This document shows positions 49,426-58,234 of a stretch of DNA of 64,000 nucleotides, one piece after another (the stretch's first letter is position 1; the number at the start of each line of letters is the position of its first letter). The notes beneath the pieces were generated by a model. That model was not told where the DNA came from. It saw only the letters and a program-made list of their open reading frames with translations, and searched no databases. This stretch comes from Luteolibacter luteus (GTDB taxonomy: Bacteria; Verrucomicrobiota; Verrucomicrobiia; Verrucomicrobiales; Akkermansiaceae). Location of the stretch: NCBI RefSeq assembly GCF_012913485.1, contig NZ_CP051774.1:372001-436000 (forward strand). Direction: 5' to 3'. Position numbers and translations under genes: made by a program.

Positions 49426-50728
49426 GGGAAATTTCGGAAGGAACCGCCTCCAGATCGTGGCAGGCACGGATAAAGCCGGCAGCGCTCCAAGCTTGGTAGG
49501 CTTTCCCCATCGGGCGTCCCGTCATTCCATGGTGCCACTCATTGAATTCCCAAGGGAAAGACATCCCTTGCTGGCAAAGCTTTGCCAGCTTCACCAGTTC
49601 ACGCTGGGCAAGATCCGGAAGTCCAAGGCGATGGATGAAGCGCACCCACATCGATCCGACGAAGGGCCAGAGGCCGCCATTGTGATAGTGATTCGGCAGG
49701 TTCAGCAGGTTCACCGCATAGTAAGAGCGCCACTCGGGATCACCGGCTTGCACGGGTGGATAGAGGTTCTTCACCGGAAAGGGATCGTTGACCCCGGATC
49801 CCCATAGGAAGCGGAACGCCATCATCGCACGCTCCTTGTCGAGAAGTCCCGTGAGGAAGGCTAGCAAGTTGCCACAAACATCGCAGCGCCAGCTAAAGCT
49901 GAACGGGGAAACCTGAGCCACGAGGTAACGCGCATCGCCGAGCGAATATTGGGCATCGGTAAAGCTGTGCAGCATGGCTCCTTCTTCCGTGTGCGTGCTG
50001 GGCCAGAAAGTGGCCATGAACTTCTTCCTGACTCGCAGTGTCTGCTGGCGATAACCCTCCGCCTTTTCGTTTTCACCGAGCCGGTCGAGGAGCCTCGAAT
50101 AGCAATCCAAGCTGCGGTACCAAAGCACCTCGTCATAGAGCACGTGGTAGCTGAAGCCAAAGAGATCCGCCCAATCACTGGCCTCGGGGATCTCCAATAG
50201 CCCGCAGTTGTTGGAGTCGTGCGCCGCCAGCCAGTCCATCGCTTTTTGGAGGCGTCCGGCGTGGCGCTCCGCCAGGCTCCAGTCTTCACGAGCCTCACAA
50301 AGGTGGACGATTCCCACAATGACCCACATCACGCTGTCGATGCTCGCAATGCCGCCGACGCCCGCGTATTCCGGCACGCCGGTTTCGATGTGGACGTTCG
50401 CGGGGATCTGGCCATTCGGCCCTTGGTTGTCCAGCAGGGTATCAAAGGTGGCAATCTGCGCCTGGCGGATGTCCTCGTCCTCAAGATCGATGGTCCATAG
50501 TGCGGTCAACGCTCCATCCCGCGCCCAGACGGAGCGGTAGTTGGCATCGGTCCCATAGACGGTGTTGTCCGCCAGCGAGCACGCACTGAAGCCGGCTGGC
50601 GTCACGTTCTTCCGCACGACCTCGATCGCGCGGAGATAGCCATCGGCCAGCAAGCGGCGCTCCTCCTCGCTCAAGGCCCGGTATTCCTCCGGACGAAACA
50701 GGATCTTCGATGTCTTGCTCGCTTCCAT
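49415..50728 (-). CDS. GH100-like glycoside hydrolase (invertase / amylo-glucosidase type)
   Basis: A cytoplasmic (no signal peptide) 437-aa alpha/alpha-barrel glycosidase starting at ATG 50726-50728. NYRSVWARDGALTALWTID (~65) resembles the GH100 neutral-invertase Y-x-x-V-x-x-R-D motif with a catalytic Asp. The C-terminal FPWEFNEWHHGMTGRP...YQAWSAAGFI (~395-425) is placed like the GH100 catalytic Glu region. GH100 enzymes split sucrose; related proteins are annotated as amylo-alpha-1,6-glucosidases. The gene follows the GT4 gene by 7 bp and overlaps the ClC start. Hydrolysis of the disaccharide made by the neighbouring synthase is a reasonable inference. Confidence 0.75.
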   Translation of the reverse strand: MEASKTSKILFRPEEYRALSEEERRLLADGYLRAIEVVRKNVTPAGFSACSLADNTVYGTDANYRSVWARDGALTALWTIDLEDEDIRQAQIATFDTLLDNQGPNGQIPANVHIETGVPEYAGVGGIASIDSVMWVIVGIVHLCEAREDWSLAERHAGRLQKAMDWLAAHDSNNCGLLEIPEASDWADLFGFSYHVLYDEVLWYRSLDCYSRLLDRLGENEKAEGYRQQTLRVRKKFMATFWPSTHTEEGAMLHSFTDAQYSLGDARYLVAQVSPFSFSWRCDVCGNLLAFLTGLLDKERAMMAFRFLWGSGVNDPFPVKNLYPPVQAGDPEWRSYYAVNLLNLPNHYHNGGLWPFVGSMWVRFIHRLGLPDLAQRELVKLAKLCQQGMSFPWEFNEWHHGMTGRPMGKAYQAWSAAGFIRACHDLEAVPSEISHAI

Positions 50729-50735
50729 AGGGGGA

Positions 50736-52031
50736 TCAGGGAATGACTTCGGGGAATTCGTCCGGCACCTCGTAGATCCCTCGATAGCGATCAAAGACGG
50801 CAAGCGTTCGGCGGGCGATGCCGGTCCAGCCGAACTGGCGGCGGGAGAAGCGCGCCCCCTCCACGGAGAGCCGTTCATGCAGGCGCTCATGACGCATCGG
50901 CATCGCCAGCAGTGCCGCAAATTCACCCGGCTCCTTCGGATCGGCGAACAGGGCGTGGGTGCCGAAATCCACCGCTTCGTGAAGCCCGCCGTGCGTGGTC
51001 ACCACCGTGGGTGTCCCGCAAGCCATCGCCTCGATCGCGGTCATGCCGAAGGGCTCGTAGCGCGAGGACAGCGCAAAGACTCCGGCAGCACGATAGTAGT
51101 CCGCCATCTCCTCATCCGGCACGTAGCCGATCCATTGCACGGCGTCTGCGACACCGAGTTCGCGCGAAAGCCCTTGCCACTGCTCGACACGTTCACGGTC
51201 CCTCTCCGAGTCGGCTCCGATCGCCAGCTTGAGCCGGGCATCCGGCACGAGAGCCCGCAAGGACGGCAGCGAGGCGATCAACAGGTCGATCCCCTTGTTG
51301 GTCGCAGCCCGTCCCACGCAATAGACATCGTGGGCACCGAAGTCCAGGCGCTCCCGGATCTCTTGCAAACGGGATGGCATCACCGGGGTGAAGCGCTGTT
51401 CGTCGATCCCTGGCGGGATGAGGGTGATATGGCTACGGGGGATGCCGTAGTCCGCTTCCAGCAGCTCGCACTGCTGCTCGGTGGTCGCGATGACATGATC
51501 GCAATTCCGATAGACGAGAAACTCTTTCTCGATGCGCTCCGTAAAGCGGTAGATCCGCTCTACCTCTTCACGCGACCCCTTCATGTCCCTGCTCTTCCAC
51601 GTGCCGAGGGAATGCGGCGTGTGGACGTGGGGAATCCTCAGTTCTTCCGCGATCCGCTGGCCCGCCCAACCGGCGTCCCAATAGTGGGAACTCACCACAT
51701 CATAGCGCAGCCCGCGGTGTTTCGCCTCCGCCATGAAATTCGTCACGAAGTCCCGCAGCAGACCATGCATATCCTCCTTGCGGATGAAGCCCTTCCCGCC
51801 GAAAGGAATGCGCCAGACACGGAGATTCGGATTGAGGCGGTCCATCTCCGGCTGCTTGTCGAAACGCCGTGTCACCAGATCGACCTTGTAGCCGAGCCTC
51901 GCAAAGCGCTTCGCCAGCTCCAATACGAAGACCACCTGCCCGCCGGTGTCCGGCTTGCCGAGCTCAGGCTCCGCCGCCACGTAGCCATGGATCGAAAGCA
52001 TGAGGATCGAAGGTTTCGTTTCCCGTTTCAT
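50736..52031 (-). CDS. GT4 glycosyltransferase, sucrose/mannosylfructose-phosphate synthase-like
   Basis: A 431-aa cytoplasmic glycosyltransferase. The N-terminal domain has SIHGYVAAEPELGKPDTGGQVVFVLELAK (~13-41), the D-T-G-G-Q motif of sucrose-phosphate and mannosylfructose-phosphate synthases, and VVSSHYWDAGWAG and HTPHSLGTWK, also typical. The C-terminal domain carries the GT4 donor-binding E-x7-E: SSRYEPFGMTAIEAMACGTPTV. It presumably joins a nucleotide-activated hexose to fructose-6-phosphate. Sequence alone does not separate sucrose from mannosylfructose. Its start overlaps the phosphatase stop by ATGA. Confidence 0.85.
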   Translation of the reverse strand: MKRETKPSILMLSIHGYVAAEPELGKPDTGGQVVFVLELAKRFARLGYKVDLVTRRFDKQPEMDRLNPNLRVWRIPFGGKGFIRKEDMHGLLRDFVTNFMAEAKHRGLRYDVVSSHYWDAGWAGQRIAEELRIPHVHTPHSLGTWKSRDMKGSREEVERIYRFTERIEKEFLVYRNCDHVIATTEQQCELLEADYGIPRSHITLIPPGIDEQRFTPVMPSRLQEIRERLDFGAHDVYCVGRAATNKGIDLLIASLPSLRALVPDARLKLAIGADSERDRERVEQWQGLSRELGVADAVQWIGYVPDEEMADYYRAAGVFALSSRYEPFGMTAIEAMACGTPTVVTTHGGLHEAVDFGTHALFADPKEPGEFAALLAMPMRHERLHERLSVEGARFSRRQFGWTGIARRTLAVFDRYRGIYEVPDEFPEVIP

Positions 52032-52762
52032 CGCGCTTCCTCCTTTCCATCCGGCAGCGCACCCCAGTGGCGCAGACCCTCGATCACGCCCAAGGCGCTG
52101 GGCTGGGAAGCAAAGTAAGTCTTCGCGGGATTCACGCGATCGATCAGCTCGTGCCGTGAATTCGAGACGGCGATTGCCATGCGTGCGGCATTGAACATGT
52201 CCACATCGTTCCCGGAGTCTCCGGCGACGATCACACGCGAGGGGTCAAATCCCATCAAGCGCGCCACCCAGGCCGTCGCCTTGTCCTTGCCCGCGGCAGC
52301 AGGCAACACATCGAAGTCACTCTCACCGGAAGTCACCACCACGCTTGCGGGAACAAGATCGAGGACGCGTCTCCGGAACTCCTGCCAGCGTTCCGCGGGC
52401 ACATGATAGCTGGCCTTGTACACGCCCTGATGTTCGGGCCGGTGCGGGAGCATCCCGACGCTCTCCATGAATGCATCGACCGGCCTGCGATCCCACCCCC
52501 TGAACTTTTCCGTCCAATCGTTCCGGTCCACACCGTCCACCATGACTTCCGTGCCCATGGCCGTGATCAGGCCGTCGATCTTCAGTCCGGTGGGCAGGAG
52601 TGCCAGCGTGCGCAGAACGCTGGCACGGGGTCGGCTCGAATTCAAAACCAGAGCGACCCGAACTCCCAGCTCCGAAAGGGAGCTCACTCCCCCGTCATGG
52701 CCGGTGAGGGTCCCGTCCAGATCACTTACTAACAACCATTGTCTGCTTCGTGTTTCTTCCAT
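52028..52762 (-). CDS. HAD phosphatase, sucrose-/mannosylfructose-phosphate phosphatase-like
   Basis: The ATG at 52760-52762 gives a 244-aa HAD hydrolase of the S6PP group. Motif I is VSDLDGTLTGHD (~10-21, nucleophile Asp), motif II is NSSRPRASV, and motifs III/IV are in KDKATAWVARLMG and VIVAGDSGNDVDMF (~190). It lacks membrane segments. In sucrose or mannosylfructose synthesis the phosphatase removes phosphate from the product of the synthase, which is encoded directly downstream with overlapping stop and start. It is the first gene of a four-gene minus-strand unit. Confidence 0.85.
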   Translation of the reverse strand: MEETRSRQWLLVSDLDGTLTGHDGGVSSLSELGVRVALVLNSSRPRASVLRTLALLPTGLKIDGLITAMGTEVMVDGVDRNDWTEKFRGWDRRPVDAFMESVGMLPHRPEHQGVYKASYHVPAERWQEFRRRVLDLVPASVVVTSGESDFDVLPAAAGKDKATAWVARLMGFDPSRVIVAGDSGNDVDMFNAARMAIAVSNSRHELIDRVNPAKTYFASQPSALGVIEGLRHWGALPDGKEEAR

Positions 52763-53297
52763 GGGGCGCGTTCCGCGTGAATTCGCGGAACGTAATCGTC
52801 CCCCCGAATGAAAATCAGGGCACCTACCGGCGGCGAAGGGCCACAAGGATAGGCCGCGTGCAGGACCGGGCCAGTGAAAGTTGCCGAGCGGCCCAGCCTC
52901 CGCACTCGATTCATAGTTGTAACCTAACTCTAACAGAATCCGCGATCCGCCTTCCCTTCACCTCACAAACCGAAGCGCAAATCCCTGAAAAACAAAAACC
53001 CCTGCCCTGCTTCACCGGCGGCCCCATGACCCATTATAATCGATCTATCTGCGATGTATCCGGCGTTACAAAATTTCCGGAGCATAAATAAAGCAAATCG
53101 TCTTCTCGATGAATCCATACCTAAAGCGCATTTTGTAACGCAACTCGCCGGTCGCGACGGCTGGAAACCAACACTTTGTTAGCCGACCTCACTCGCCAGT
53201 CAGCCATTGTGGCGGATTTGGCCTTGCCCCTGCTTGGAAGAACCAGACACGCTTCACGGGCATATTTTCAGGATCACCGCTTATTACCCCATCAAGA
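52763..53297. other. Intergenic region with a spaced inverted repeat
   Basis: About 530 bp between the divergent sugar cluster and the 147-aa gene. It contains relatively AT-rich stretches (53040-53140) and the 12-bp inverted repeat described separately. I see no convincing gene; a promoter for the sugar cluster should lie near 52770-52900. Confidence 0.55.
53063..53141. promoter_or_regulatory. Perfect 12-bp inverted repeat, spaced by 55 bp
   Basis: GCGTTACAAAAT at 53063-53074 and its exact complement ATTTTGTAACGC at 53130-53141 flank an AT-rich centre. It could be two operator half sites, or an unrelated short mobile element's terminal repeats. No target-site duplication is obvious. Confidence 0.4.
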
Positions 53298-53741
53298 ATG
53301 GCTGAACTCGCTCCAATCCCCCCTGCTACATCCTCCGATATTTCGTTGTTGGCACCCCCCCCCCGGCAGCAATGGCCCGACGTGATCCTCACGATTGCGG
53401 CGAAAGGCCGCTTGCTGCCGGGCGCAGGCGGCAGGATCGGGGAGGCGGGCGATGCGGCCACCGGTTACGCCAGCGCGCGTCCGCTGCCGATATGGTGTGT
53501 GCTGGAGGAGCGGAGTCATCCCGGATCCGCTCGGTTCGCGGAACAAGCCTTCGAGCGCGCGCTCCACCTCGCCGCAGAGCATGGCTGCGTCTCCATCGGG
53601 GTGCTCGTCGATCCTCGCAAGGCCAAGCTGATGCCGGTGGAAGAGGTCACGGAAACCGCACTTCGGGTCTTCCGCGAGCTCTCGGGAAAACACCCCTTCC
53701 GGAGCATCCACTTTCTTCCGGCCGATAGCTTTATCCCCTAA
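53298..53741 (+). CDS. Hypothetical protein with a poly-C tract near the start (147 aa)
   Basis: A soluble 147-aa protein. The N-terminal ~25 residues are Pro-rich and encoded across a run of ten C (53345-53354). The remaining domain is alpha/beta, with VILTIAAKGRLLPGAGG (~28-44), ERALHLAAEHGCVSIGVLVD and a helix-strand end (VFRELSGKHPFRSIHFLPAD). The arrangement faintly resembles a macro-domain C-terminus, but the ligand motifs are not clear, so I leave it unassigned. It ends 4 bp inside the convergent acpS gene. Confidence 0.6.
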   Translation: MAELAPIPPATSSDISLLAPPPRQQWPDVILTIAAKGRLLPGAGGRIGEAGDAATGYASARPLPIWCVLEERSHPGSARFAEQAFERALHLAAEHGCVSIGVLVDPRKAKLMPVEEVTETALRVFRELSGKHPFRSIHFLPADSFIP

Positions 53742-54121
53742 ATGCCCAGGGCCACCGCATTCGCCGCAGCGTAGTGATGCGCGTGGCTCAAGCTGATCTT
53801 CACCTCGGCGATGCCCATCGCCTCCGCATAGGCCTTCCCGGAGCCCGTGAGCACCAGGGCAGGCTCACCGCTCTCCTTCCGGATGATCTCCATGTCCAGC
53901 CAGCCGAGTTCCTTCCCGATGCCGGTGCCGAAGGCCTTGGCGATCGCTTCCTTCGCGGCAAAGCGGGCGGCATAATGGATCTCAGGACGTCGCTGCGCCT
54001 CGCAATAGGCACGCTCGCTCTCGGTAAAGATCCGCGTGGCGAAGCGCTCGCCGAACTCCGCCATCGAGGAGCCGATGCGTTCCACTTCCACCACGTCGAT
54101 GCCGATGCCGAAGATCTTCAT
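53738..54121 (-). CDS. acpS: Holo-[acyl-carrier-protein] synthase
   Basis: Transfers the 4'-phosphopantetheine arm of CoA to apo-ACP. A 127-aa AcpS of typical length: GIGIDVVEVERI at the N-terminus (metal-binding Asp ~9), FTESERAYCEAQRRP, then the hallmark RFAAKEAIAKAFGTGIG (~53-69) with metal-binding Glu and catalytic Lys, and VKISLSHAHHYAAANAVA at the end. The stop of pdxJ overlaps its start by ATGA, as in many bacteria where pdxJ and acpS form an operon. Confidence 0.95.
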   Translation of the reverse strand: MKIFGIGIDVVEVERIGSSMAEFGERFATRIFTESERAYCEAQRRPEIHYAARFAAKEAIAKAFGTGIGKELGWLDMEIIRKESGEPALVLTGSGKAYAEAMGIAEVKISLSHAHHYAAANAVALGI

Positions 54122-54867
54122 TCCTCGGGCTCAGGGTAAGCAGCCATGAGGCCCTTCATCTCCGCCACCGCAGCCGTGAAGCCGACACGCATCGCGCGGG
54201 AGACGATGCTGTGACCGATGTTCAACTCGGCCAAGTGCGGCACGACGAAGAGCCGATGGAGATTCTTGTAGTTGATGCCGTGACCCGCATTCACCTGGAT
54301 CCCCGCGGCATGACCTGCCTTCGCAGCCTCGATCAACCGGGCGATCTCATGTTCCAGCTGGCCATCCACCGCATTCGCGAAGCAACCGGTGTGAAGCTCC
54401 ACCATCTCCGCACCGACGGCGGCAGCGGCTTCGATCTGATGCAAATCCGGATCGATGAAAAGGGACACGCGGATTCCATGCTCCTGCAGCTTGGCCACGC
54501 ATGCCTTCACCTCCTCGATGCGACCGGCGACATCGAGGCCGCCTTCCGTGGTCACTTCCTCGCGGGTCTCCGGCACCAGACACGCAAAGTCCGGACGCAG
54601 GTCCAGCGCCAGCGCCGTCATCTCCTGGGTAACACCCATCTCAAGATTGATCGGCAGGCCGCAATGCTTCCGCACCTCATAGGCATCCCGGTCCTGCATG
54701 TGGCGGCGGTCCGCCCGCACGTGGATCGTGATCGAATCCGCGCCGCCCAAGCGCGCATCGTGCGCGGCATCAAGCGGTGAAGGTTCCGCGTTCGGCGAAT
54801 CCGGCAGCAAGGCATAGCGCGCCTGCCGCAAGGTCGCCACGTGGTCGATATTAACGCCCAGAAGCAT
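54118..54867 (-). CDS. pdxJ: Pyridoxine 5'-phosphate synthase
   Basis: Condenses deoxyxylulose-5-phosphate with aminoacetone phosphate in vitamin B6 synthesis. The 249-aa TIM barrel begins LLGVNIDHVATLRQARYA (~2-19) and has ITIHVRADRRHMQDRD (~48-63), LPINLEMGVTQEM (~71), LVPETREEVTTEGGLDV (~98), VSLFIDPDLHQIEAA and GIQVNAGHGINYKNL (~190-204). All are family motifs. It is first of the pdxJ-acpS pair, overlapping by 4 bp. Confidence 0.96.
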   Translation of the reverse strand: MLLGVNIDHVATLRQARYALLPDSPNAEPSPLDAAHDARLGGADSITIHVRADRRHMQDRDAYEVRKHCGLPINLEMGVTQEMTALALDLRPDFACLVPETREEVTTEGGLDVAGRIEEVKACVAKLQEHGIRVSLFIDPDLHQIEAAAAVGAEMVELHTGCFANAVDGQLEHEIARLIEAAKAGHAAGIQVNAGHGINYKNLHRLFVVPHLAELNIGHSIVSRAMRVGFTAAVAEMKGLMAAYPEPEE

Positions 54868-54972
54868 GTCCCCGCCATACCGCCGGGGCCGGAGGGCTGC
54901 ACCTAAAAAATCTCCGCGCGGTCATTCCGTGCCCGGAGTCATTCCGCGTCGCATGCGTGTCTGGCAGTTGAT

Positions 54973-55788
54973 TCAGAAAGATTCCGCCACGCGCTGCACC
55001 GGCGGGACGACTGCGGAGATCGCCAGGGATTCCGGTACGGCAGATCGCGCGTTCGGCGCATTCCACGGTGAATCCGGCAGAGGCGGAGGCACGCTACCCG
55101 GAGAAGCCGCAGGCACTTGCGGCTCATCCGCTTCCGTTTCACCAACCACGGGCTTCCCACGCCGTGCCTTCAGCTCCTTGAGGTGAATCGCCCGGGTCGT
55201 CTTGCGATCGGTCATGCGATCCAGATCCTCCAGCTTCATGAAAGCCGTATAGACCGCCTCATCGCTCAGAAGCACGTGCCGACGCAGGCCGATCCAGCCG
55301 CACAAATCACTCCCGATCACATTCTCCGGCATCTCGGTCCGGAAATCGCCATCCACGAAGAAGACCAGCGAATGGACGTTCCGCTCCGGCAAGCCGAGGA
55401 ACTTCGCCACCGCCAGCACATGCAGGTGATTCTGAGGGAGCGGATTCGGAAACTGGGTGTTCCGGCCGTAGATCGATTGCGTCCACATCTTCTGACGGCT
55501 GCTTCCGAAGATCCATCCGTTGTAATACTTCGTCTCGATCACAAAGATGCCGAAGCGCGAAACGACCACATGATCGATCTGTGTGGTTCCGCTTCCGTCT
55601 GGCCGCGGCAGATAGAGATCGTGAAAGCTGCGATAAAACTGCTCGTTCAAGTCCTTCAGCCGGCCGGCCACGATCCGCTCGCCCTTCGCCCCCTTGGAGC
55701 GCCTTGGCTGCAAGGCCACCACCATGCCCAAGAGGCTGACGAACAGCCCGATGGCAATAGAAACGGCAATGGCGATGAGGATGAGCAC
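54973..55788 (-). CDS. Membrane-anchored NERD (nuclease-related) domain protein
   Basis: A 271-aa protein starting at GTG 55786-55788. Residues ~1-26 form a transmembrane anchor (LILIAIAVSIAIGLFVSLLGMVV). The NERD domain spans ~33-160: GAKGERIVAGRL, SGTTQIDHVVVSRFGIFVIETKYYNG and a conserved W/Q in KMWTQSIYG, matching the D...E-x-K nuclease-like core. A Pro-rich tail (~225-271) is probably disordered. NERD domains are thought to bind or cut DNA, but activity is not established for this one. It stands alone, downstream and divergent from neighbouring genes. Confidence 0.85.
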   Translation of the reverse strand: MLILIAIAVSIAIGLFVSLLGMVVALQPRRSKGAKGERIVAGRLKDLNEQFYRSFHDLYLPRPDGSGTTQIDHVVVSRFGIFVIETKYYNGWIFGSSRQKMWTQSIYGRNTQFPNPLPQNHLHVLAVAKFLGLPERNVHSLVFFVDGDFRTEMPENVIGSDLCGWIGLRRHVLLSDEAVYTAFMKLEDLDRMTDRKTTRAIHLKELKARRGKPVVGETEADEPQVPAASPGSVPPPLPDSPWNAPNARSAVPESLAISAVVPPVQRVAESF

Positions 55789-55886
55789 TGCATGAAACTA
55801 CGCAATTACCCTCAGGCTACCCATAACGTGATAGCGTGTGATATAATCAGGCTTGGCGAATCACCTTCACCCCCTAACATTCCACC

Positions 55887-56462
55887 ATGATCCGCGTATC
55901 CCTCCTTCTCGCGATTCTCCCCCTGCCCGCTTCCGCGCAGTCCTCCGGCCAAGGACAAAAGATGCTCGAGCAGGGAGTCAAAAACGCCATCGCCACCTTC
56001 ACCCCCCTTCCCGCCAATGAGCAGCGAAGGGTGATGGAGGAGTCCACGAAGTTCCTGGGCCGCTCCGTGAACTTCCGCGCCGATGGCACAGCCAGTTCGA
56101 TCTACACGCCACAAGGCCTGCACCTCGAATGGAAGAAGCTGGGGATCGGGAAAGTCACCTCCCAAGCGGTTTCCCAAGCAGACCAAGCAAACGGCATCCA
56201 GAGGCGCTACCTCGCTACCATCACCTTCGAGACATCCCGCAAGTGGGATAAGAAAGCCAACCAGTGGGGCCAATGGAACGATACCGGCTACATCCTCTTC
56301 CCCTCGGCAATCACCGTCGAGGAGATCAACGGAATCCTCACGCCGAAGTCTTCCATCCTCAAAGACTTCAACCCCGGTGTCGGCGGAGGCCCGGCGAAGG
56401 GGTTACAAGTTCCGGGAATCTATCGTGTGAAGAAGGACGGGAAGCTGGAGCCCGTGAAGTAG
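55887..56462 (+). CDS. Secreted hypothetical protein (191 aa)
   Basis: It has a signal peptide (LLLAILPLPASAQ, cleavage ~18) and a ~170-aa mature part that reads mostly beta-strand (RSVNFRADGTASSIYTPQGLHLEWKKL, YLATITFETSRKWDKK). No cysteine pair, lipobox or catalytic motif is visible. It starts at ATG 55887 after the GTG-start NERD gene on the opposite strand, sharing a ~100-bp divergent promoter region. Function unknown. Confidence 0.65.
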   Translation: MIRVSLLLAILPLPASAQSSGQGQKMLEQGVKNAIATFTPLPANEQRRVMEESTKFLGRSVNFRADGTASSIYTPQGLHLEWKKLGIGKVTSQAVSQADQANGIQRRYLATITFETSRKWDKKANQWGQWNDTGYILFPSAITVEEINGILTPKSSILKDFNPGVGGGPAKGLQVPGIYRVKKDGKLEPVK

Positions 56463-56571
56463 CCAAGCCGGGGACAAAACCCCTCTCCCAAAAACAGTTC
56501 GAGCGGACCGAACCGGTCCGCCCCACCGCAGAGCAGGGGCGCGAGCAGCGCCCCTTCCTTGATCAATCGCT

Positions 56572-58113
56572 TCAGTGCCTGAAGTGACGATGACCGGTGA
56601 AGATCATCGCAAGGCCCGCGGCATCCGCGGCGGCGATGACTTCTTCATCACGCATCGAGCCGCCCGGCTGGATGCAGGCCGTCGCACCGGCTTCGATCGC
56701 AGCTTGCAGGCCGTCGGCAAAGGGGAACATCGCGTCAGAAGCGATGACCGAGCCCTTCAAGTCCAAGCCTGCTTCCTTCGCCTTCCACACCGCGATGCGG
56801 GAGCTGTCCACGCGGCTCATCTGGCCGGCACCAATGCCCAGAGTGCGGTCGCTCTTCGCGTAAACGATGGCGTTCGACTTCACGTGCTTCACCACGCGCC
56901 AGGCAAAGCGCATCGCGCGCATTTCCTCTTCGGTCGGCGGACGCTTCGTCACCACCTTGCCCTCGAGGTTATCGAGGCCCAACGCGGTGTGGTCGCGGTC
57001 CATCACCATCAGCCCGCCCGGACAGGAGCGGACGACCGGTGCGCGCTTCGCGACGAGGTAGGCGTCGTTCAGCTTCATGATGCGCAAGTTCTTCTTCTTC
57101 TGAAGTACCGCACGGGCTTCCGGCTCGTAGTCCGGGGCGATGATGACATCCGTGAAAATCTCCGAGATGATGCGGGCCACGCCTTCCGTCAGCGGGCGGT
57201 TGCACACGATCACCCCACCGAAGGGTGCCTGGCGGTCGGTTTCAAAGGCCTTCTGCCAAGCCACGCGCAGGTCCTCATCGTCCTGGCCCACACCGCAGGG
57301 GTTCGTGTGCTTCAGGATGCCGATCGTCGGACGCACGAAGTCGAGGATCAGGTCCGCGGCAGCCTCGATGTCGAGGATGTTGGTGTAGCTCAGCTCCTTG
57401 CCCTGCAGCTGGCTGAAGCAGCTCTTGAAATCGCCATAGAGTGCCGACTTCTGGTGCGGGTTGTCTCCGTAGCGCAGCTCCATCTCGAGCGGCAGGCTCA
57501 CGGTGAAATTGCAGCGGGTCCCCTGCCCGCACTGGCCGAGGTAGTTCGAGATCGCCGCATCGTACTGCGAAGTGCGGAGGAAAACCTTCACAGCCAGCTG
57601 CTCGCGGAAGCCGATAGTCGTGTTCCCACCGTGCTCCTTCATCTCATCGACCACGCGCTGGTAATCGTTCGGGTCGGTCACCACGGTCACGGAGGCGTAG
57701 TTCTTCGCCGCGCTGCGCAGCATCGAAGGGCCGCCGATGTCGATGTTCTCGATCGCGTCCGCAAGGGTCACATCCGGTTTCGTGATCGTCTGCTCGAAGG
57801 GGTAAAGATTCACCACCACCAGATCGATCGGCGGGATATTGTGCTCCCTTGCCTGGGCCAGATGCTCCTTGTCATCGCGCTTGTGGAGCAGGCCGCCGTG
57901 AACCTTGGGGTGCAGGGTCTTCACGCGGCCTTCGAAAAGTTCCGGAGCGCCGGTGAATTCGGACACGTCCATCACTGGCAGGCCGGCTTCGCGCAGGGTC
58001 TTGGCGGTGCCGCCGGTGGAGAGGAGCTCCACGCCAGCCTCATGCAGCTGCTTGGCGAAGTCGGCGAGACCGGTCTTATCGGAGACGGAAAGAAGGGCGC
58101 GTTCGATGGGCAT
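56572..58113 (-). CDS. purH: Bifunctional AICAR transformylase / IMP cyclohydrolase
   Basis: Catalyses the last two steps of IMP synthesis, cytoplasmic. The ATG at 58111-58113 gives [20 protein letters not shown] and 513 aa, the expected length. The N-terminal IMP cyclohydrolase domain (~1-190) has [31 protein letters not shown] and [16 protein letters not shown]. The C-terminal AICAR transformylase (~195-513) shows [26 protein letters not shown] (catalytic Lys-His), [12 protein letters not shown] and the final [21 protein letters not shown]. It lies alone, 121 bp downstream of the FAH-family gene. Confidence 0.97.
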   Translation of the reverse strand: MPIERALLSVSDKTGLADFAKQLHEAGVELLSTGGTAKTLREAGLPVMDVSEFTGAPELFEGRVKTLHPKVHGGLLHKRDDKEHLAQAREHNIPPIDLVVVNLYPFEQTITKPDVTLADAIENIDIGGPSMLRSAAKNYASVTVVTDPNDYQRVVDEMKEHGGNTTIGFREQLAVKVFLRTSQYDAAISNYLGQCGQGTRCNFTVSLPLEMELRYGDNPHQKSALYGDFKSCFSQLQGKELSYTNILDIEAAADLILDFVRPTIGILKHTNPCGVGQDDEDLRVAWQKAFETDRQAPFGGVIVCNRPLTEGVARIISEIFTDVIIAPDYEPEARAVLQKKKNLRIMKLNDAYLVAKRAPVVRSCPGGLMVMDRDHTALGLDNLEGKVVTKRPPTEEEMRAMRFAWRVVKHVKSNAIVYAKSDRTLGIGAGQMSRVDSSRIAVWKAKEAGLDLKGSVIASDAMFPFADGLQAAIEAGATACIQPGGSMRDEEVIAAADAAGLAMIFTGHRHFRH

Positions 58114-58234
58114 CGTGTCGAGAGGTGGTTTGAGAAATCGGGGCGACCCGCCCCGCGTAGTCCCCGGTAGGCCCGGCGGCAAGCGCGGAATGCAGGACCG
58201 CCCGGTAGCGGTTTTTCGTTGAAAATGGATCCGG

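Noticed and set aside
53298-53741. Assignment of the 147-aa protein to the macro-domain family
   Set aside because: Only the C-terminal helix-strand pattern is similar; the ligand-binding glycine-rich loops are not convincingly present.
56575-58170. 531-codon plus-strand frame over purH
   Set aside because: Exact antisense of a certain purH gene; low-complexity His/Arg/Val/Leu composition.
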